Of a stretch of 64,000 nucleotides of DNA, positions 53,701-61,208 are shown one piece after another. The DNA lies in contig NZ_JAOCZP010000003.1 in the NCBI RefSeq assembly GCF_025336525.1, positions 124,001-188,000 on the forward strand, read 5' to 3'. The DNA is from Chelativorans salis (GTDB lineage Bacteria; Pseudomonadota; Alphaproteobacteria; Rhizobiales; Rhizobiaceae). Each line of letters starts with the position of its first letter. Position 1 is the first letter of the stretch. Below the pieces are notes generated by a model, which did not search any database, had not been told where the DNA came from, and was given only the letters and a program-made list of their open reading frames with translations. A program made the translations under genes and the position numbers.

Positions 53701-54943
53701 CGGCCCTGCCCTTCGCCCGCCGCACGCCCGGCTTTGAGAAGATTGCTCGGAAGCATTCGGCGATCTGGACGCGGGCGATTGCCGCGCCGATGCATTGGTG
53801 AATGCCGTGACCGAAGACGAGATAGTCGCGCGCCGGCCGTTCGATGTCGAACACATTCGGATTGGCCACGGCGTCCGGATCGAACATTGCCGACAGCATC
53901 GCCGGCATGACGGCGGTTCCCGCCTTGACCGCACGTTCCCGCCGCGTCCCCTTGGCGATCACGGCGTCGCGTGCGGTGTAGCGAAACGGTCCGATCCAGA
54001 TCGGCTTGAACCGCATCGCCTCCAGGATCACCCGCTCGAGACGTGTATCGTCCTTCGCGGCGACGGCCTCCTCGATTGCCTTGCGGGCCTCGTTGCGCGA
54101 AAGGACGACGTCAAGGCAGTTACTGCCGGCCAGCAGGTTGGTCGGCGCAAAGCCCGCGATCATGCCCATCATGATGGAATGGACATCGCCGATGCCGAGG
54201 TCGGAACTGGTGTCGTCGAGCAGGTCGACAAGCCTGCCAAGTGGCGTCAACCGGCTTGTCGTGCCGCCCCGAACCGCCTCTATGGACAGGTCAATCGTTC
54301 TTTTCATCCTGTCGGCGGCGACGACGGCAAGCTCACGCGCGATCGGATTGGCGAAGGGGTCGGCAAAGAACAGGCCGCTCAGCGCATTCGCCCAGTCGGA
54401 GAACTGCTTCTCGTCGTCGATCCTCATGCCGAAATAGTCACGGCAGATGCGCACCGGCACCACCTTCAAGAGCTTATCCACCACGTCGAAATCGGGAGAC
54501 GCCCGACGCATGATCTCCTCAGCATGCCGGGCCGCCAGCGGCCTCACCACCTGCTCCACCTCGTCTATGGGAAAGGCGCTCAGGATGGTGGATTTCATGT
54601 GCCGATATTGCGGCCCGTCATGCATTCCGAGGATGAAGTTTTGCCCGCCCGCGATTTCCGTCATCTCCGGGCCGTACGGCGTCTGGAACACATCCTGCCG
54701 TTCGAGGACCTCACGGACGTCCGCATTTCTGGTCACCAGAAGAAACTTGCCGAAACGCGGCATCGGCCAAAAACGCCTAAGTAGCGCAAGCGCCCAGCGC
54801 GGGTCTTCCAGAAGTCGCTCCGCGAGACGCGCCCACACGCCTCGCGTGCGCAGGCGCTCCATGTCGAACGGGGGTAGCTCAGTCGGCGGCCGCTGCTCCT
54901 TCTGACCTTTAAGAACCCCCTCGTAGTATTTGACAGCCACCAT
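50786..54943 (-). CDS. Cytochrome P450 - Dyp-type peroxidase fusion protein
   Basis: A 1385-residue, two-heme fusion. Residues 1 to about 430 form a P450: ExxR in EAMRFKPIW and the heme-thiolate loop FGHGIHQCIGAAIARVQ (Cys near 388). Its I-helix reads GMIAGFAPTN, without the usual acid-alcohol pair. A linker and two membrane segments follow (about 650-710: LLVTAAIVLLMCWGITYSLV and LLVAGTSLVLALVGVSMSLA). The last 680 residues include a poorly known domain (FFSNYGGSWESYLEDFIAKA) and a DyP peroxidase with GFADGISQP (catalytic Asp) and CPFGSHVRRSNPRD (proximal His near 1254). ATG at 54943 has GGAGGG upstream; a TTG at 54964 is less likely. No ferredoxin gene adjoins. Confidence 0.93.
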   Translation of the reverse strand: MVAVKYYEGVLKGQKEQRPPTELPPFDMERLRTRGVWARLAERLLEDPRWALALLRRFWPMPRFGKFLLVTRNADVREVLERQDVFQTPYGPEMTEIAGGQNFILGMHDGPQYRHMKSTILSAFPIDEVEQVVRPLAARHAEEIMRRASPDFDVVDKLLKVVPVRICRDYFGMRIDDEKQFSDWANALSGLFFADPFANPIARELAVVAADRMKRTIDLSIEAVRGGTTSRLTPLGRLVDLLDDTSSDLGIGDVHSIMMGMIAGFAPTNLLAGSNCLDVVLSRNEARKAIEEAVAAKDDTRLERVILEAMRFKPIWIGPFRYTARDAVIAKGTRRERAVKAGTAVMPAMLSAMFDPDAVANPNVFDIERPARDYLVFGHGIHQCIGAAIARVQIAECFRAIFSKPGVRRAKGRAGRLSRLGAYPESLRIVFEPSPLSKTVEHSMVSVVFACDDGTEAEKLREEVGKLGNPANEPAAVALDASGIIHFASLAVVCAPSAPANGERTHLVLELSGDGADEAVVQAFAEHAGSLVRGLLEDRCGLDAEEPLEDFMRARMIRISPTFGSNVGLVFSGTPGHSVARIRAEAELESAVRGIVANAQGDGAGAVLAEVREKLTQGDCYRWALEPAQSLLEMPKGSAWAAFKRTIRSPRLLVTAAIVLLMCWGITYSLVFGYVPGVFRNLLVAGTSLVLALVGVSMSLAFVGLLLHIALRRLEKRDVPSDTQPDPETLAEIVRRENHFPQNNLTAVSVMKPGMLRRLTLRLSFYLISITARNVFRPGFLADINTIHFARWVLLPGTDRLVFFSNYGGSWESYLEDFIAKARAGLTGVWSNTQGFPRTRSLFFEGARDGARFKRWARAQQIPTLFWYSAYPGLNTNRIRINALIRSGIAKAETESEARDWLRLFGSQPRPHDALETEEIQTVFFGPLGPLQHAHMTAVSIPEGLARGKRKAWLRFVEERTSFGNGLPVKRAMTVMFGPNGLARLGLDDHTRESGLETFPAVFRQGMATEPRSRILDDVGRSAPACWEWGSAEKPVDAVVICYAADEETLTEDVREFHACTEEAGMTIVTQLPLVINRQGKQAVEHFGFADGISQPVVLGTRRANAPVPSMHLVAPGEFLLGYKDESGFYPLTPTVPSSRDRCGVLPAVESEHQPLFGATAQLRDFGRNGSFVVVRQIEQHVETFHAYCKKAARTARSQTGNSAINARWISAKMVGRWPDGTSLVRNPNGRKARKPDNDFSYATEDPQGLRCPFGSHVRRSNPRDSLGNDKETQIKLNNRHRILRCGRSYERGSEKGLLFMCFNADIERQYEFMQQSWVSAATFHGLLAEKDPTIGASGGEGRFTIPSSDGSLVLTGLPEFVTTRGGGYFFMPSRSSLRYLLSQL

Positions 54944-54997
54944 CGCTCTCCCTCCGGGATTCAACAGTTGCTCCTACGTCGTTGAGCGCCCCGCGTA

Positions 54998-55013
54998 TGT
55001 GAAACAGATCACG
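54998..55013. promoter_or_regulatory. CRP-like binding site upstream of the P450-Dyp gene
   Basis: TGTGA-AACAGA-TCACG matches the CRP consensus TGTGA-N6-TCACA in nine of ten positions. It lies 55 bp before the fusion gene's ATG, just beyond the cyclase stop. A CRP-like regulator gene and an adenylate cyclase gene flank the fusion gene, which makes the site credible. Confidence 0.65.
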
Positions 55014-55023
55014 TAGCCTGTAG

Positions 55024-56775
55024 TCATCCCGCCAATTCGAAATTGCTTATAAGAGCGGCCTTCGCGGATGCATCGGCGAATGGAATCCATTCGATGCGCG
55101 CGTTCGTGAAGTCGGGGTGCCGTGTCCGGAAAATGGAAAGCTCCCGCCGAGCCTCATCAAGACGGCCGCTGCGTGCAAGCGCTCCGATCTTCAGGAAGCG
55201 TGCATAGAAATAGCCGGGGGAAAGACTGAGTGAGCGGTCCGCGGTCTTGATTGCCTCGTACCACTGGGAGGTAAGGCAATAGGCAGCGGCCAGCTCACCA
55301 AGATTGTGGAAGGCATAGATGTCGAAAGGGCTCAGCCGCGATGCCGCCTGAAAAAGCGGGATCGCCTCCTCCGCCTGTCCGAGAAGAAGGTGCGCGCTCC
55401 CCATGGCCGAGTGGGCAAAGGCGAAGCTGGGATTTATCTCGAGCGCCTCGCTCAGATGTTCGAGAGCCGCCTTCGGCTGACCGCGCATAATCGCGACAAT
55501 GCCAAGATAGGCGTGCGGGCGTGCATCCTGGCTGTCCATCAGCAGCGCCTTGCGCGAATACTCCACTACCTTGTCCAGATCGTCGCTGTCGCCCGAGCGC
55601 AGCCATGCACGCCAGAAATACCACCACGCGAATTCGTTGAGCACCGCACTTGAATTGGCATCTTTCGTCTGCGCCAACTTAAAGCACTCGAACGCCAGGG
55701 CTGTATCCTCGCGGCTGCGGCGCTGCATATGCCAACGGCCGCGCCTGACGAGTTGCCATGTCTCCAGGCTCTCCCACGGAACCTGGAAGGTACGCACCTG
55801 CTCGGCCCGCTCAACCTCCTTTTCCAGCATCGAGACGATCATGCCGCCGATCTCGTCGTGAAGCATTGCCACCTCGTCAGCCCGTCGCTTGAACTCTCGC
55901 GACCAGATCAGCCTTCCATTTGCCGCATCCGTGAGCGTGACCTTCAGGGCGAAATATGTATTCGCCCGGGCGAGCTTGCCGTCGACGATATAACGCGCGC
56001 CCAGCGCACTGCCGATCATCCGCGTACCGAGCGATTTGCCGCGAAACTGAAAGCTGGAGCTCTTGGCGATGACGGGCAGCCATCGGGTGTTGGAAAGGCC
56101 CTGGATGACATCCTCCGCAATGCCGTCCGCAACGTAGTCGAGTTCGCGGTCCCCGATCTCGTTGTGAAAAGGTAGAACGGCGACGGCCGGTGGCATGGCC
56201 GCAGAGGACTCTTGCTGACGAGGGAGGAGCACATCAGCGCCGTCGCTGCCGTCGTGAGTTGCCGTGAATATGCGCACGGGCAGCGCTATGTTCTTCAGGA
56301 CCCGCTCGCCTAGATCCGTGAAACGGGCGGCCGTCTTATCCTTCACGTGATGCCAGGTGGTCTCGGAGATCGCCAGCCCGTCATAGGGTGCAAGCTCCTG
56401 GATACGGGCGGCAATGTTGACGTCGTCGCCGTACAAGCTCTCGTCGCGGACGATCACGCTCCCGGTATTGATGCCCACGCGGAAAGGCATGCGCATCTCG
56501 TCGGAAACGGAGGCGTTCAGCGCCGCGATCTTCTCCTGAAAGTCGAACGCCGCCCTCATGGCATCGATCGGCGCTCCGAATTCGGCCATGAGACTATCGC
56601 CTGCCGCACCGAACATCCGTCCGCCGCCAGCATCGCAACTTTCTACAATGATCGCCCGCCGCGCCTCGAAAGCCGTTACAGCAAATTCGTCATTGATGCC
56701 CATCAGGCGTGAAAAGCCAGCGGCATCAATAGAAACGATGGTTGCGACATGACGGGTATATAGCCGTCCAGTCAT
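55024..56775 (-). CDS. Class III adenylate/guanylate cyclase with TPR domain
   Basis: A 583-residue cytoplasmic cyclase. The catalytic domain (1 to about 175) has metal aspartates in IVSIDAAGFSRL and FGAAGDSLMAEF, plus VGINTGSVI and YGDDVNIAARIQ with the transition-state Asn/Arg. A TolB/FlgO-like region (about 195-310, AVLPFHNEIGDRELDYVADG) follows, then TPR repeats to the end (ALEHLSEALEINPSFAFAHS). This domain order is a large rhizobial family. ATG at 56775 is chosen; a TTG at 56853 would extend it. The regulator CRP-like gene and the P450-Dyp gene lie downstream. Confidence 0.92.
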   Translation of the reverse strand: MTGRLYTRHVATIVSIDAAGFSRLMGINDEFAVTAFEARRAIIVESCDAGGGRMFGAAGDSLMAEFGAPIDAMRAAFDFQEKIAALNASVSDEMRMPFRVGINTGSVIVRDESLYGDDVNIAARIQELAPYDGLAISETTWHHVKDKTAARFTDLGERVLKNIALPVRIFTATHDGSDGADVLLPRQQESSAAMPPAVAVLPFHNEIGDRELDYVADGIAEDVIQGLSNTRWLPVIAKSSSFQFRGKSLGTRMIGSALGARYIVDGKLARANTYFALKVTLTDAANGRLIWSREFKRRADEVAMLHDEIGGMIVSMLEKEVERAEQVRTFQVPWESLETWQLVRRGRWHMQRRSREDTALAFECFKLAQTKDANSSAVLNEFAWWYFWRAWLRSGDSDDLDKVVEYSRKALLMDSQDARPHAYLGIVAIMRGQPKAALEHLSEALEINPSFAFAHSAMGSAHLLLGQAEEAIPLFQAASRLSPFDIYAFHNLGELAAAYCLTSQWYEAIKTADRSLSLSPGYFYARFLKIGALARSGRLDEARRELSIFRTRHPDFTNARIEWIPFADASAKAALISNFELAG

Positions 56776-57040
56776 CTTCGATCCGGCTAGCCGCCCCTCG
56801 CCTTCAAGCGGAAAAGAATATCTCTGCAGCAGGTTTCCGACAACCGCGAGCAACTTGAATATTCACGGCCACCCCACGCGGTCCTTTTGCATTCGTGTCG
56901 TCTGCAGTCGGTACATACGATTGCACGAATAGAAGAAGCATGTGTAGCAAATTTCACAGACGAAGGGGACAGGCACCCCTTAGTTTGCAAGCCTTCAAGA
57001 AAACCAGTTCCAATTATCAACGCACAAGGGGGTGCTCGAC

Positions 57041-57835
57041 ATGATGCTTTCTACGCATACAGGCCTTGGTCTCGAAAGGCAGGGTATGTTCCGTAGTACG
57101 GAACGCATTTCCAAAGAAGAGACGGACAATTTTGACGACGAAATGCAGTCTGATGGGAATGGTCCCGTCGAAGTCAGCGAAGGACTGCAATCGGTTGCTC
57201 TGATCGACAATCGTACGCTCCGCAGGGAGTGCTTGCGGCGCAGTCTGGTGTCACAACGCATTTCGTGGGTCGTGGCTGGCTATGGTTCAGTTGAAGAGTG
57301 GAGCACGTCGGAGGATCTTCATCCTCCCCTGGCGGCGATTGTCTTCCACCTGGGTGCGCAGAAAGCCACCGATGCGGCCGATCAGATCAAGAAGATCGTT
57401 TCCAGTGCCGGCGCGCTGCCTGTTATAGTTCTCGCCGACTCTGACGACATCGTTCAGATCGTCAGTGCACTGGACTACGGGGTTCGCGGCTATATCCCGT
57501 CCTCGGTGAGCATAGAAGTCTGTGTCGAAGCGATCAATTTGGCACTTGCTGGGGGTGTGTACGTACCGGCAAGCAGCGTTTTTGCAATTCGCCAGTCCAT
57601 CACATCCGACACGTCGCGAAACAGCCGCCTGGTAGAACTTTTCACACCGCGTCAGATAAAGGTCGCAGACGCCATCAGGCAGGGCAAACCGAACAAGATC
57701 ATCGCCTATGAGCTCAACATGTGCGAAAGCACCGTGAAGGTTCACATCCGCAATATCATGCAGAAGCTGAAGGCAACGAACCGCACCGAGATCGCTTATA
57801 AAATAAGGGATCTATTCCCCAGCGATACGGCTTGA
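57041..57835 (+). CDS. LuxR-type regulator with degenerate receiver domain
   Basis: A 264-residue regulator. Residues 1-40 are unrelated; 45-165 have a receiver-like fold (SVALIDNRTLRRECLRRSLV ... IVFHLGAQK ... VIVLADSDDIVQIVSALDYG) but the usual phospho-accepting Asp at the third strand is absent (IVFHLG). The C-terminal LuxR helix-turn-helix is IRQGKPNKIIAYELNMCEST, VKVHIRNIMQKLKATNRTEI. AAGGGGG lies before the ATG at 57041. It is the paralogue of the gene at 57965, tail to tail. Likely an exopolysaccharide or motility regulator, by context. Confidence 0.9.
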   Translation: MMLSTHTGLGLERQGMFRSTERISKEETDNFDDEMQSDGNGPVEVSEGLQSVALIDNRTLRRECLRRSLVSQRISWVVAGYGSVEEWSTSEDLHPPLAAIVFHLGAQKATDAADQIKKIVSSAGALPVIVLADSDDIVQIVSALDYGVRGYIPSSVSIEVCVEAINLALAGGVYVPASSVFAIRQSITSDTSRNSRLVELFTPRQIKVADAIRQGKPNKIIAYELNMCESTVKVHIRNIMQKLKATNRTEIAYKIRDLFPSDTA

Positions 57836-57864
57836 CCGGACCCGCACCAGCGGGTCCGGTCAAG
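57831..57864. terminator. Perfect 15-bp hairpin between the two LuxR genes
   Basis: CTTGACCGGACCCGC (57831-57845) pairs perfectly with 57850-57864 over an ACCA loop. The stem includes the TGA stop of the left gene. There is no T tract on the plus strand. It probably ends transcription for both convergent genes. Confidence 0.7.
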
Positions 57865-57964
57865 CCAGCCGCCGCGACCGCTCTCGCGGCGACTGTCGAA
57901 TTGCAGGGGCAAGAGAAGCCCCGCAGCGGCGCTGATAGCGCCGTAATCACTTTCACACCCCCGG

Positions 57965-58726
57965 TCAGGGCAGCATCTCTCTTATCTTGTAGGCCACCTC
58001 CGTGCGATTGGTGGCGTTGAGCTTTTTCATGATGTTGCGGATATGGACCTTGACCGTGCTTTCACAAAGCTGCAGTTCGTAGGCGATTATCTTGTTCGCC
58101 TTTCCACGCCGCAATGCTTCCGCGACTTCCGCCTCACGCGACGTGAACAGATTGCCGAGACCGGCAACGCGGTTGGTCGTCGAGTTGATGACGTCGCGCA
58201 TGGCGAGCACACCGCTGGCGGGTACGAACACACCTCCCGCGCGTGCCAGCAGTATTGCCTCCGCGGCCACGCCGACACCAACGTTGCTGGGGATATAGCC
58301 CCTCGCCCCAGAGTCGAGCGCCTTCAGGATCTGCCCGAGATCGTCTGTATCGGCGACGACAACGACGGGGCTTCCCTCGAATTTCCTCGCCAGATCCTGG
58401 ATTTCACCGCACACGGCCGGTTCGGCTATCTTCCTGCTGCCGACGATGAACAGCACCGCGGACGGTTCACGTGCTTCATGATGTCCGCGCCATTCGCTGG
58501 CGGAGCCGACCGCCACGATATCCATGGCGGGGTTTTGCTCGCTCAGGCTCCGTGCCAGGCACTCCCGGTCGAGCGCTCGCGGATCGATCAGCAGAACAAG
58601 ATCGTGGTGCTTCTCATCACCCGGATCTCCCCCTGCGTCATACTCTCCTATTTTCTCCAAAGTCCCTGGTATGTTTGGTACCCGTTTAAGGCCAGGTACC
58701 TGTGTAATCGCGTTCGCATATTCCAC
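57965..58726 (-). CDS. LuxR-type regulator with degenerate receiver domain (paralogue)
   Basis: A 253-residue regulator. GTG at 58726 with AGGGGAG upstream is preferred to an unlikely extension to 58882. The receiver-like region (LVLLIDPRALDRECLARSLS ... VLFIVGSRK ... VVVVADTDDLGQILKALDSG) again lacks the acceptor Asp. The C-terminus, RRGKANKIIAYELQLCESTV then KVHIRNIMKKLNATNRTEVA, is nearly identical to that of the gene at 57041, so both may recognise the same DNA. Expression is from the AT-rich interval at 58727-59052. Confidence 0.9.
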   Translation of the reverse strand: MEYANAITQVPGLKRVPNIPGTLEKIGEYDAGGDPGDEKHHDLVLLIDPRALDRECLARSLSEQNPAMDIVAVGSASEWRGHHEAREPSAVLFIVGSRKIAEPAVCGEIQDLARKFEGSPVVVVADTDDLGQILKALDSGARGYIPSNVGVGVAAEAILLARAGGVFVPASGVLAMRDVINSTTNRVAGLGNLFTSREAEVAEALRRGKANKIIAYELQLCESTVKVHIRNIMKKLNATNRTEVAYKIREMLP

Positions 58727-59052
58727 GACACAACTCCCCTGACAATTGCTTGTCTTGCACAGGCCCCGACCCCAAAGGCGGCGAACCTGCGTGTTTCCTT
58801 CTCCAGTCCCCAGTTGCCATTCCCCAAACCCTTGCGGAACAACCGTCCGCCCCCGTTTTCGAGAGGCATCCCGATTGGTCAACTTGGACCATAAGTATCT
58901 GCATACTTGTGGATAAGACGCACTAACTTGGATTAATGCCTTGCCAAATATTCATCATCCGTTAATCAAATACCCTAACAACTTTTTGGTAATATAATGC
59001 ACAGAAGTACAACCAATGGTGACTCCATAAGGCCACATCGGTCGAAAAGGGG
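58727..59052. other. AT-rich regulatory interval of the exopolysaccharide locus
   Basis: About 325 bp between two same-strand regulators. It is far richer in A+T than the surroundings over 58890-59020. It contains a perfect dyad AAGTAT-CTGC-ATACTT (58893-58908) and two AACTTGGA copies near 58871 and 58925. It must hold the promoter of the LuxR gene at 57965; the dyad is a candidate operator. Confidence 0.5.
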
Positions 59053-59787
59053 CTATACTGTTCTCAATTCGAGGTACGACGGATCGAAACTGGCGAGTTT
59101 CACCAGGCCTTGCTGATCGTAAATCTCGACAACTCCTCCCCTGAACGACACGAAGCCGCCTTCGCGCAACTCTTTCAACACGCGGTTTACATGCACTGCA
59201 GAGATGCCAAGCGCATCCCCTAAGTCGGCTTGCGTCAACGGACAGGCAAAGCCTATGGCACCGTCCTTTTCGCGCGCGTTTATGCGATATGCGAGTTCCA
59301 GGAGCAGATGCGCCGTGCGCTCGACCGCTCCCCGCCTGCCGATATTCACGACATGCTCGGCCAGTCTAGCATAGCGCCTCGCCAACCCCTTGAGAATGAT
59401 TTCCGATATCGGTTGGGGATAGGACAGCAGGCCTTCGAAAGTCGGCCCCGGCAACTCCACCACCACTGCAGGAGAAAGAGCCGTGGCGGCTTCCCGTGTC
59501 CACCCCGTCATGATGACGTCACCAGCAAGAGAAAAGTCGAGGACGGTTCGCATGCCGTTGTTCAGCATCTTGCAGGAAGCCACCCAGCCGGACATCACCA
59601 GCAGGATTGCAGGCTTCTTCTCGTCCCCATCCGAAATGGTCGTTCCTGCTTTGTAGGTCTGCCGCCTGATGGCTGATCGCGGGGTGCTCTTTGGCCAAGA
59701 GTCGTTCGACACCGCAGCTTTAGCCGGAGCCTCCGCCTCAAGAGACCTAATAATATCTCTGAAATGCCCCGTCACGTTGGAAAGCAC
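59053..59787 (-). CDS. Crp/Fnr family regulator
   Basis: A 244-residue regulator with a variable N-terminal 40 residues, an effector barrel (SDGDEKKPAILLVMSGWVAS, LDFSLAGDVIMTGW) that lacks the cAMP-cassette Arg-Ser, and a winged helix LTQADLGDALGISAVHVNRV with the recognition helix SAVHVNRVLKEL. No Cys cluster of Fnr type is present, so the signal is unknown. It belongs to the group of rhizobial Crp/Fnr proteins with HVNRVL recognition helices. It lies between the LuxR pair and polysaccharide genes. Confidence 0.88.
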   Translation of the reverse strand: MLSNVTGHFRDIIRSLEAEAPAKAAVSNDSWPKSTPRSAIRRQTYKAGTTISDGDEKKPAILLVMSGWVASCKMLNNGMRTVLDFSLAGDVIMTGWTREAATALSPAVVVELPGPTFEGLLSYPQPISEIILKGLARRYARLAEHVVNIGRRGAVERTAHLLLELAYRINAREKDGAIGFACPLTQADLGDALGISAVHVNRVLKELREGGFVSFRGGVVEIYDQQGLVKLASFDPSYLELRTV

Positions 59788-59882
59788 ACCCCCACCTCTT
59801 ACTGGTATGCTACTTATTCTTGGACTTCGCTATTTATAACACGTGCAAATTTCGCTAGGCATCTCTCCTAAGGTGGTAGCGA

Positions 59883-61208
59883 CTACATTTCTCGGTCACT
59901 CTCAGGTTCTATCGCTATTCGCTTCAAGGCAAACTGCGCGTTGCCCCCGTCGATCACATCTTGGTGATCGGGTGCCTTCCAAGCCTTCGGCCGAGCGTTC
60001 GTGGGGTCGGCGGCGTCCGTCTGGCAGACCGTTTTCCGCATCTGCTGCACAAGCAGCGCCACCGCCTGTCTAGCGTGCCCAAGATGCCTGCCGTGCGTTT
60101 CCACGTCGATGCCCTCGTCCATAGCCTTCAAGACAAGCCCGCCGATCTGCTGCGGTGTGACATCTCCCTGAAGAAAGAAGCCTTCGCGGCCGACGGATCT
60201 GAAAAAGCTCTCCACCTTGCGGTCCCATCCGAGGCCTATTTGTGGCGTACCCAGGGAATAGGAAACGATGCAGGCATGCAGCCGATGTGCGACAATAGCG
60301 GCAGGCCTCCGCAAGGTCCCGATGAGATCGGCCGGTGTGTGGGAAGGAGCAGCCGCGACAAGCAATCCCGTCGCCACGTGCGCGGCGCAGGCACGGTTTT
60401 GCATGATGCGGTCGAGAAACCGCTGGTCCTCGTTGGCGCCATTGGTGAAAAGCAGAACCCTGCAGCCGGCATTGATCAGCCACTCCGCCAGTTGCCGGTA
60501 TTCGTCCACCGTCAGAAGTGGAATCTGCGCGTCAGCGATCGCTGCATGCCGTCGTAGAACGATTGGATGGGTGACGCACACACCGATGAGCGGGCGGTCG
60601 AGCGCAGGTGCTGCTTCTCCGACCTGCGGCAGGTCGCACGCCAACAGGCCGGGATCGGGGCAGACTTCCACATCGTGTCGGTGGCCGAAGTGGGCGATCC
60701 AGTTGTCCCGCGCGGCGCGGTCGCGAACCGATATGTGAACGATCCGGCAGTCGCGCAGCCAGCCGAAAAGCTTTGCCGCACGGTCCGACCAGTGGGCCGT
60801 GACGCCGACGGCAAAGACGGCGAGGGGTCGCTCGGCGCGACATGCGCATTCCAGCACTGCCGCAATCTTAAGAGGGAAGTTGAGATCGTCGTCCTGAAAG
60901 AGATTACCGCCGCCGACGACTACCGCGTCCGCCGCCTCGACCCTAGCCTGCCATCCACCGCGCAAGCGCCGCAACTTGCGCCCGAGCACAAACGCAACTG
61001 CCGTCCTACGCAGGCGCGGCGGCAACAACCTGAGTATGGCGAGCGCGCCCATGCGGCCGCCTCCTGCGTCCCCATAGGCGCGGCGGCCGGCGAGATCGAT
61101 CGTTTCGACTTCACAGCCGCTCCGCCGCAACGTGCTCTCGAGGCACTCGGCCAGAACGCCGTCGCCAAGGTTGGGGCTGTATTTGACGTTGAAGACCAGT
61201 ACCTTCAA
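59883..61208 (-). CDS. Polysaccharide pyruvyl transferase family protein
   Basis: A 441-residue enzyme of the PssM/ExoV/CsaB family that adds pyruvyl ketals (or related groups) to surface polysaccharide sugars. The N-terminal NVKYSPNLGDGVLAECLEST, the GGGNLFQDDDLNFPL loop and the C-terminal VAHRLHACIVSYSLGTPQIG with GLGWDRKVESFF are characteristic. The first codons overlap the polymerase gene's stop (ATGA at 61205-61208), so the two are translationally coupled. The last 60 residues are poorly conserved. Confidence 0.9.
   Translation of the reverse strand: MKVLVFNVKYSPNLGDGVLAECLESTLRRSGCEVETIDLAGRRAYGDAGGGRMGALAILRLLPPRLRRTAVAFVLGRKLRRLRGGWQARVEAADAVVVGGGNLFQDDDLNFPLKIAAVLECACRAERPLAVFAVGVTAHWSDRAAKLFGWLRDCRIVHISVRDRAARDNWIAHFGHRHDVEVCPDPGLLACDLPQVGEAAPALDRPLIGVCVTHPIVLRRHAAIADAQIPLLTVDEYRQLAEWLINAGCRVLLFTNGANEDQRFLDRIMQNRACAAHVATGLLVAAAPSHTPADLIGTLRRPAAIVAHRLHACIVSYSLGTPQIGLGWDRKVESFFRSVGREGFFLQGDVTPQQIGGLVLKAMDEGIDVETHGRHLGHARQAVALLVQQMRKTVCQTDAADPTNARPKAWKAPDHQDVIDGGNAQFALKRIAIEPESDREM

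Noticed and set aside
56955-56980. Second CRP-like site (TGTG...CACA) before the LuxR gene at 57041
   Set aside because: The half-sites are two bases too far apart for the CRP spacing.
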